From Clostridiales bacterium UBA6981 (GTDB taxonomy: Bacteria; Bacillota; Clostridia; Oscillospirales; Oscillospiraceae): 10,613 nucleotides of DNA. The stretch's first letter is position 1. Every line of letters starts with the position of its first letter. The stretch lies in assembly GCA_002450075.1 (NCBI GenBank), contig DJYJ01000061.1, positions 45,189-55,801 of the forward strand. Direction: 5' to 3'. A program made the position numbers and the translations under genes. The notes beneath the pieces were generated by a model. The model did no database searches, was not told the origin of the DNA, and saw only the letters and a program-made list of their open reading frames with translations. Below are positions 7,501-10,613 of this stretch, piece after piece.

Positions 7501-7554
7501 CGTCTTGTCCGGAAAGGACTTGAAGCCCTGGATCTCAAGTGCCCGTAAATACAA
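4534..7554 (-). CDS. smc: Chromosome partition protein Smc, short-armed form
   Basis: The ATPase core of the Smc-ScpAB condensin, which extrudes DNA loops and aligns sister chromosomes. The protein is 1006 residues in one uninterrupted frame, against about 1180-1190 for typical Firmicutes SMC. The N-terminal head has IQGFKSFPDKT (8-18), Walker A GPNGSGKSN (31-39) and FEEAAGISRYRYRK (161-174). The hinge starts near 413 and includes ALGASAQHIVVD (455-466), GRATFLP (484-490) and GGSMTGG (567-573). The C-terminal head has LGTPNLGAIEEY (801-812), the signature LLSGGEMAF (906-914) with Met where Arg/Lys is usual, and Walker B PFCVMDEIEAALDEANV (930-946). The arms between are charged, Ala/Glu/Arg-rich coiled coil. 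The start is a TTG at 7554, supported by the family N-terminus and by GAGGGA 6 nt upstream. It probably has its own promoter and is co-transcribed with ftsY, which follows after 1 nt. Confidence 0.97.
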   Translation of the reverse strand: MYLRALEIQGFKSFPDKTRLTFEKDITAIVGPNGSGKSNIADAILWVMGEQRTKALRGTKMEDVIFGGTEKRGKLGYAQVSLIIDNSAHIFDSDSSEIMLTRRYYRSGESEYFINRESVRLKDINSLLMDTGLGRDGYSIIGQGRIAEIVSTKSTDRREVFEEAAGISRYRYRKEEAERKLERTEDNLLRINDKIEELEMQVGPLKEQSEIARRYLVLRDELKGREVSVWMATLEKLHAQAESVNLEYEQVTKDLENARASLEALYASSGSITERMHQKDVETERARERLSAEEGAAAECESASAVIRANIESTRESAARLLEDMQRQESRAQELRAQIGENERRIAAIDAELSAAEESEKQTANVIDGCRLKIQSREAILNDLTERANRLSVELKSTESRIAMLEEMEKNFEGYSGAVRSVMREAEHGALRGIHGPAANLVKTDRECALAIETALGASAQHIVVDTQNDGKNAIEFLKRRDAGRATFLPMDTIRGSVMRDAPVNDPGFVGVAFDLVSFDEQYRGIFENLLGRTVVAETLTDAVRMAKATSNRVRIVTLDGQVINAGGSMTGGSSAKNSGILSRANELEALRSRRASAEEKARGSAAELERARANLANVRYQLDSALADQAEQRSARSSREAERRTTENAVSQLSALLGALTGDSEQRKLAAAESEKQIASLQQQLADKEKTLAAITGRIAAIRDEIAQITSGRLELEGKRTRAEKETQERNAEIIALERQSAKIEQKKLSADMEEKQILDRLWDNYELSFTEASALRKPIESMAKENRLIADLRREISSLGTPNLGAIEEYKRVSERYEFLSTQRDDVEKAKGELLGIIRDITGEMEEVFITQFRAIDEAFRTTFRELFGGGKASLELEDENDVLSCGIEIKVQPPGKAITTISLLSGGEMAFVAIALYFAILKVRPTPFCVMDEIEAALDEANVNRYADYMRRMADRTQFLVITHRRGTMEAADMLYGVTMQEKGVSSVIELDLESAQKTIEED
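4538..4543 (-). promoter_or_regulatory. Ribosome binding site that fixes the ftsY start
   Basis: AGAGGA on the minus strand, 5 nt before the ATG at 4532. It lies within the last codons of smc (Glu-Glu-Asp), so ftsY initiation is embedded in the smc 3' end. It favours the 4532 start over the in-frame ATG at 4574. Confidence 0.7.
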
Positions 7555-7560
7555 ATGGAT

Positions 7561-7566
7561 TCCCTC
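7561..7566 (-). promoter_or_regulatory. Ribosome binding site supporting the TTG start of smc
   Basis: GAGGGA on the minus strand, 6 nt before the TTG at 7554-7552. No in-frame ATG lies close enough to give the conserved (M)YLRALEIQGFKSF amino terminus, so this site and the family alignment together decide the TTG start. Confidence 0.6.
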
Positions 7567-7592
7567 GTTATCACAAAATAATCAACTGAAAT

Positions 7593-7621
7593 ATTATATT
7601 ATACTTTCCCGGATTTTTCAA
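7593..7621 (-). promoter_or_regulatory. Predicted vegetative (sigma-A) promoter for smc-ftsY
   Basis: On the minus strand TTGAAA (7616-7621, 5 of 6 to TTGACA) is followed by a 17-nt spacer and a perfect TATAAT (7593-7598). A second overlapping TATAAT lies at 7598-7603. The element overlaps the 3' end and stop codon of the radical-SAM gene and sits in a clearly AT-rich island within GC-rich DNA. Transcription would start near 7586, leaving a 5' leader of about 30 nt before the smc TTG. This is motif evidence only. Confidence 0.6.
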
Positions 7622-8627
7622 CGGAAAGTATGACGATTTCTCCCTTTTCAAGCGGGCAGGAGCGTACCTTCAGCCCGGCGAGCGAGAGCGATCCGCAGAT
7701 AGCTGTGATGTTCTCCCGCTTTTGTCCGATCATCTGGGAAAGCTCCCCGGCGCGCACGCCCAGGGTCACCACGCTGCCGGGCTCGATCCCCTGCAGGAGC
7801 CGCAGCGCCTTTTGACGCATCACGCGCGCCCTTACAAGCTCGCCGAGCGCGGGATGGTACGCCCCGGCGACGGCCGCGCCGGCGGAGAGCTCCTCGGTCG
7901 GGTTGAGCCCCAGACGGATGATCTCCACGCCTGCCTCCTCAAAGAGGGGCACGAGCTGCGCGCAGGCCGCCACCGCGTCCTCGATCGTGTGCTCACGGTA
8001 TCTCCCCGCGCGCCACAGCTCATAGAGCGCCGTATCGCGCACAATGACCGTGGGATAGATCCGCACGCCGTCCGGATGCAGTGCGATCAGCTTTTTCGCG
8101 GTCTCGACGTCCTTTTCGGCGCTGTCGCCGGGCAGCCCCGTCATCATCTGGAGGATGAGATGAAAGCCTGCTGCTCTGACCGCCCCTGCGGCGTTTACGA
8201 CGTCCTCCGCCGTATGTCCGCGTCCCGCGAGACGCAGCACCTCATCATCCATCGACTGGGCGCCGAGCTCCACCGTCTCCACGCCGTAGCGCCGCAGCCG
8301 CGCCAGCACGGTCTCGTCGATCGCATCCGGGCGGGTCGAGAGCCGGATCGAATCGATCTCCCCGCGTGCGATCGCCGCGGCCGCGGCGGAAAGCAGCTCC
8401 TCCTGCTTCGCTGTTTCGATGGCCGTGAAGCTGCCCCCATAAAACGCCAGTTGCCGCTTTGCCCCGCTGCGGGGCAAGGCGGCTGACTGTTCGATCGCCT
8501 GTATAACGGTTGCGGCCGTGGCCGGTGTTTCGCTGCCGCTGATGCGCCGCTGGTTGCAGAAGACGCAGTCGTGCCTGCAGCCGAGGTGCGGCACGAAGAC
8601 CGGGATGATGCACTCCCTTGCGCTCAT
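7599..8627 (-). CDS. Elp3-like radical SAM protein (no acetyltransferase domain)
   Basis: A 342-residue radical S-adenosylmethionine enzyme of unknown substrate. The 4Fe-4S motif is C17-x3-C21-x2-C24 (GCRHDCVFCNQ), followed by FYGGSFTAIE (62-71), the SAM-contacting glycine-rich strand. Further family landmarks are IRLSTRPDAI (94-103), VELGAQSMDDEVL (119-131), GRGHTAEDV (135-143), LILQMMTGLPGD (157-168) and GVRIYPTVIVRDT (187-199). These match the Elp3/TYW1-type radical SAM group, and NCBI often names such clostridial proteins elongator complex protein 3. True Elp3 has a C-terminal GNAT domain, which is missing here. It has occupied the rnc-smc gap in many Clostridia, hinting at an RNA-modification role; that is inference. 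The ATG overlaps the rnc stop as ATGA (8624-8627) and has only a weak ribosome site, so translation is probably coupled. A 31-bp palindrome lies within codons 49-59. Confidence 0.9.
   Translation of the reverse strand: MSARECIIPVFVPHLGCRHDCVFCNQRRISGSETPATAATVIQAIEQSAALPRSGAKRQLAFYGGSFTAIETAKQEELLSAAAAAIARGEIDSIRLSTRPDAIDETVLARLRRYGVETVELGAQSMDDEVLRLAGRGHTAEDVVNAAGAVRAAGFHLILQMMTGLPGDSAEKDVETAKKLIALHPDGVRIYPTVIVRDTALYELWRAGRYREHTIEDAVAACAQLVPLFEEAGVEIIRLGLNPTEELSAGAAVAGAYHPALGELVRARVMRQKALRLLQGIEPGSVVTLGVRAGELSQMIGQKRENITAICGSLSLAGLKVRSCPLEKGEIVILSVEKSGKV
8453..8483. repeat. 31-bp near-perfect palindrome inside the radical-SAM gene
   Basis: The sequence is symmetric about base 8468. On the + strand TTGCCCCGC (8459-8467) pairs with GCGGGGCAA (8469-8477), and outer GCCGC (8453-8457) pairs with GCGGC (8479-8483). 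The only mismatch is 8458 against 8478. It encodes residues 49-59 (AALPRSGAKRQ), a variable stretch between the cysteine motif and the GGSFT motif. It may be an inserted REP-like hairpin or an mRNA structure. Confidence 0.75.
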
Positions 8628-9301
8628 GCCTGCAGAAGCGCCAGCGCGCGGCAGGCGGCCATCTGTTCGGCCTCCTTTTTGGTGCGGCCGCTCCCCTCTC
8701 CGACGGTTTTGCCGTTGACGGAGACGGAAAAGGTAAAGGTCTTGTTATGGTCGGGGCCGGACTCGCCAATGAGCTCATAGCGGATCTGGCACTCGCCCTC
8801 GCGCTGGACATATTCCTGCAGCGCGGTCTTATAGTCGGCGCTCGGGTGCACCTCGCCGATCTCGGCGTCGCTCAGCACATGCGCCATGATAAAGCGCTTT
8901 GCCTCGTCGATTCCGCCGTCGAGATAGATCGCGGCGATGGTCGACTCGACCATGTCGGCCAGGATCGAGGTGCGCTCGCGCCCGCCGGTCAGCTCCTCGC
9001 CGCGGCCGAGGCGCATGAATTCGCCCAGCCCCAGCGCAAGCGCCGCCTTGTGCAGGCTTGTCTCGCACACGAGCTCGGCGCGCAGACGCGTCATCCGCCC
9101 CTCGGGCAGCGACGGCTCGTGGCGGTAGAGAAACTCCGCCGCCGTCAGCCCCAGGATCGAATCGCCCAGAAACTCCAGCCGCTCATAGCTCTCCGCGCCC
9201 TCGGCATGGCGCTCGTTGGCGTAGGAGCTGTGGGTCATGGCCGTTTCCAGCAGCTTTTTATTGTTGAATCGGTAGCCGATGCGGCTTTCAAGCGTTTGCA
9301 T
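8624..9301 (-). CDS. rnc: Ribonuclease III
   Basis: A 225-residue double-strand-specific endoribonuclease that processes rRNA precursors and structured mRNAs. The catalytic domain carries the signature ERLEFLGDSIL (40-50), with metal ligands E43 and D47, and the second acidic pair D116 and E119 in ADMVESTIAAIYLDGG (115-130). A double-stranded RNA-binding domain spans about 155-225 (DYKTALQEYVQ to KKEAEQMAACRALALL). I chose the ATG at 9301; a GTG immediately before it (9304) would add one residue. The gene begins inside the last codons of plsX, overlapping it by 14 nt in another frame, with no strong ribosome site visible, so its translation may depend on plsX. Downstream it overlaps the radical-SAM gene by 4 nt. 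Confidence 0.97.
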   Translation of the reverse strand: MQTLESRIGYRFNNKKLLETAMTHSSYANERHAEGAESYERLEFLGDSILGLTAAEFLYRHEPSLPEGRMTRLRAELVCETSLHKAALALGLGEFMRLGRGEELTGGRERTSILADMVESTIAAIYLDGGIDEAKRFIMAHVLSDAEIGEVHPSADYKTALQEYVQREGECQIRYELIGESGPDHNKTFTFSVSVNGKTVGEGSGRTKKEAEQMAACRALALLQA

Positions 9302-10313
9302 CACTTTCGGTTTTGATCCTCATATATTCGATGTTGGCCTTGATATCCTCCACGACGCCGGCCTCGACAAAGGCCCTGGCCTGGCGGATGGCGGCGAAAA
9401 AGCTCGCGGCGTTCGACGAGCCGTGCGCCTTGATGACCGGACGGGAAATGCCGATCAGCGCCGTACCGCCGACCTCGTTGACGTCCATTGATTTCTTCAT
9501 GGCGGCGAGGTCGCTCTTGAGCACCGCGGCGGCCAGCTTGTTCATCGTGCTCTTGTAGAATACGTCCTTGAGCGCGTGCATCATGAACTTGATCACGTCC
9601 TCGGTCGCCTTTAAGAGCACGTTGCCGGTAAAGCCGTCGGTCACGACGACATCGGCCGCCCCGTCAAAGACGCCGGTGCCCTCGATGTTGCCGACGAAGC
9701 GGATGCGTCCCTGTTCGTCCGCCGCCTTGAGCAGCGCAAAGACCTGGTGGCGCAGCTCGTCGCCCTTGGTGTCCTCGGTTCCGACGTTCAAAAGACCCAC
9801 GCGCGGCTTGTCGCAGCCCATCATCTTTTTGGCGTAAAAGCTGCCCATATAGGCAAACTGCAGCAAATATTCCGCCGTGCACTCGACGTTCGCGCCACAG
9901 TCGATCAGCATGACGCCGTGCTCGCCCGCGGGCAGGATCGGCGCCAGCGCCGCGCGGCGGATGCCGCGGATGCGCTTGACCGTCAGCGTCGCGCCGGTCA
10001 GCAGTGCGCCGGTCGACCCGGCGGAGACCACCGCGTCGCCCTTGCCCTCGCTGAGCATGCGCAGCGCGACCGCCATCGACGAATCCTTTTTGCGCCGCGT
10101 CGCCGTGGAGGGATCGTCCTCCATCTCGATGACCTCACGCGCGTCGACAAGCTCATACGACGACTCATCCTCGCCGGCGAGGCAGGCCTTGACCTCCTCG
10201 ATCCTGCCGACGAGCGTGATGTCCACGCCCAGTTCCTTGTGTGCGCGGACCGCGCCCTTTACGATCTCCTGCGGGGCGTTGTCCCCGCCCATGGCGTCAA
10301 CAATGATCCTCAT
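9288..10313 (-). CDS. plsX: Phosphate acyltransferase PlsX
   Basis: A 341-residue peripheral membrane enzyme that converts acyl-ACP to acyl-phosphate, the acyl donor for PlsY in phosphatidic acid synthesis. The whole family pattern is present: VDAMGGDNAP (5-14) at the start, RRKKDSSMAVAL (73-84), VSAGSTGALL (96-105), MLIDCGANVE (135-144), GLLNVGTEDTKG (173-184), FVGNIEGTGVFDGAADVVVTDGFTGN across 206-231, and GISRPVIKAHGSSNA (288-302). Length is normal. The ATG at 10313 overlaps the trmFO stop as ATGA, with AAAGGAG at 10325-10331, 11 nt upstream. In many Firmicutes plsX is followed by fab genes and/or acpP before rnc; here rnc follows directly. Confidence 0.97.
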   Translation of the reverse strand: MRIIVDAMGGDNAPQEIVKGAVRAHKELGVDITLVGRIEEVKACLAGEDESSYELVDAREVIEMEDDPSTATRRKKDSSMAVALRMLSEGKGDAVVSAGSTGALLTGATLTVKRIRGIRRAALAPILPAGEHGVMLIDCGANVECTAEYLLQFAYMGSFYAKKMMGCDKPRVGLLNVGTEDTKGDELRHQVFALLKAADEQGRIRFVGNIEGTGVFDGAADVVVTDGFTGNVLLKATEDVIKFMMHALKDVFYKSTMNKLAAAVLKSDLAAMKKSMDVNEVGGTALIGISRPVIKAHGSSNAASFFAAIRQARAFVEAGVVEDIKANIEYMRIKTESDANA

Positions 10314-10613
10314 AGCTGCATGATCTCCTTTGTCTTTATCTCTTCTATGATCGCAAGGGAGCGCTTCGAGATCTCGGCGTTCTTGTTTCGCTTGCCCTTG
10401 ACGCGGTAGCCGAGCGGAGAGATGATGCCGAAATTGATGTTCATCGGCTGGAAATCCCCGACGCTGCCGCCGGAGATATACAGTGCAAGCGCGCCGATGG
10501 CCGTCTCCTGCGGGAAATCGGCCGCGGGAAGTCCCAGCACACGCGCCGCCGTCTCGATGCCGACCAGCATGCCGGAGGCCGCCGATTCGACATAGCCCTC
10601 CACGCCGGTCATC
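10310..10613 (-). CDS. trmFO: TrmFO, folate-dependent tRNA (uracil-54) methyltransferase, C-terminal 100 residues
   Basis: The 3' end of a gene that enters from outside the window. TrmFO makes m5U54 (ribothymidine) in the T-loop of tRNA, using methylenetetrahydrofolate and FAD, and replaces the SAM-dependent TrmA in most Firmicutes. The visible part begins MTGVEGYVESAASG, the conserved near-C-terminal motif of the family, followed by ETAIGALALYIS, FQPMNINFGII and a charged tail. The FAD-binding N-terminal half and its GxGxxG motif lie outside, so its integrity cannot be judged. The M at 10612 is internal and not the start. The stop overlaps the plsX start as ATGA. Confidence 0.93.
   Translation of the reverse strand, partial: MTGVEGYVESAASGMLVGIETAARVLGLPAADFPQETAIGALALYISGGSVGDFQPMNINFGIISPLGYRVKGKRNKNAEISKRSLAIIEEIKTKEIMQL

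Noticed and set aside
6841..7548. 235-codon + strand frame opposite the smc N-terminal head
   Set aside because: Antisense shadow of the most conserved part of smc.
1..10613. CRISPR arrays, tRNA or rRNA genes, insertion sequences, toxin-antitoxin or defence genes
   Set aside because: No regularly spaced repeats, RNA gene signatures, transposase motifs or unexplained coding gaps were seen; the ten housekeeping genes account for almost the entire window.

Overview
The window looks like a chromosomal housekeeping segment of a fairly high-GC (about 60% by eye) Gram-positive anaerobe of the class Clostridia, most likely order Oscillospirales (the former Ruminococcaceae). The evidence is the gene order, the clostridial form of leucyl-tRNA synthetase, the radical-SAM gene between rnc and smc, and hairpin-rich intergenic repeats of a kind I remember from that order. 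All ten genes lie on the minus strand, so transcription runs from high to low coordinates. The genes at both edges are cut by the window.

From right to left, the first block is trmFO (3' end only), plsX, rnc, an Elp3-like radical-SAM gene, smc and ftsY. trmFO/plsX and rnc/radical-SAM overlap by the 4-nt ATGA arrangement. rnc starts inside the 3' end of plsX. A near-consensus vegetative promoter at the end of the radical-SAM gene probably gives smc-ftsY its own start. Roles are tRNA m5U54 methylation, the first step of phospholipid synthesis, RNA processing, chromosome condensation and SRP-dependent membrane targeting. The acpP gene often found between plsX and rnc is absent.

A 126-bp gap (3498-3623) with two diverged copies of a hairpin repeat separates ftsY from the second block: yhbY, a fused nadD-yqeK, rsfS and leuS (first 531 codons). 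This block serves ribosome maturation and silencing, NAD synthesis, Ap4A hydrolysis and leucine charging. yhbY and nadD overlap by ATGA, and rsfS follows nadD after 3 nt. leuS follows rsfS after a 66-bp gap that carries two small stem-loops.

I see no mobile element, CRISPR array, tRNA, rRNA or defence system. No gap without a gene exceeds 126 bp. The most notable points are: an unusually short SMC (1006 residues) whose two coiled-coil arms appear shortened by similar amounts, with a changed ABC signature; the NadD-YqeK fusion; a 31-bp near-perfect palindrome inside the radical-SAM coding sequence; the tandem intergenic repeat; and a cysteine cluster in YhbY. I do not think the window holds a wholly new biological system.
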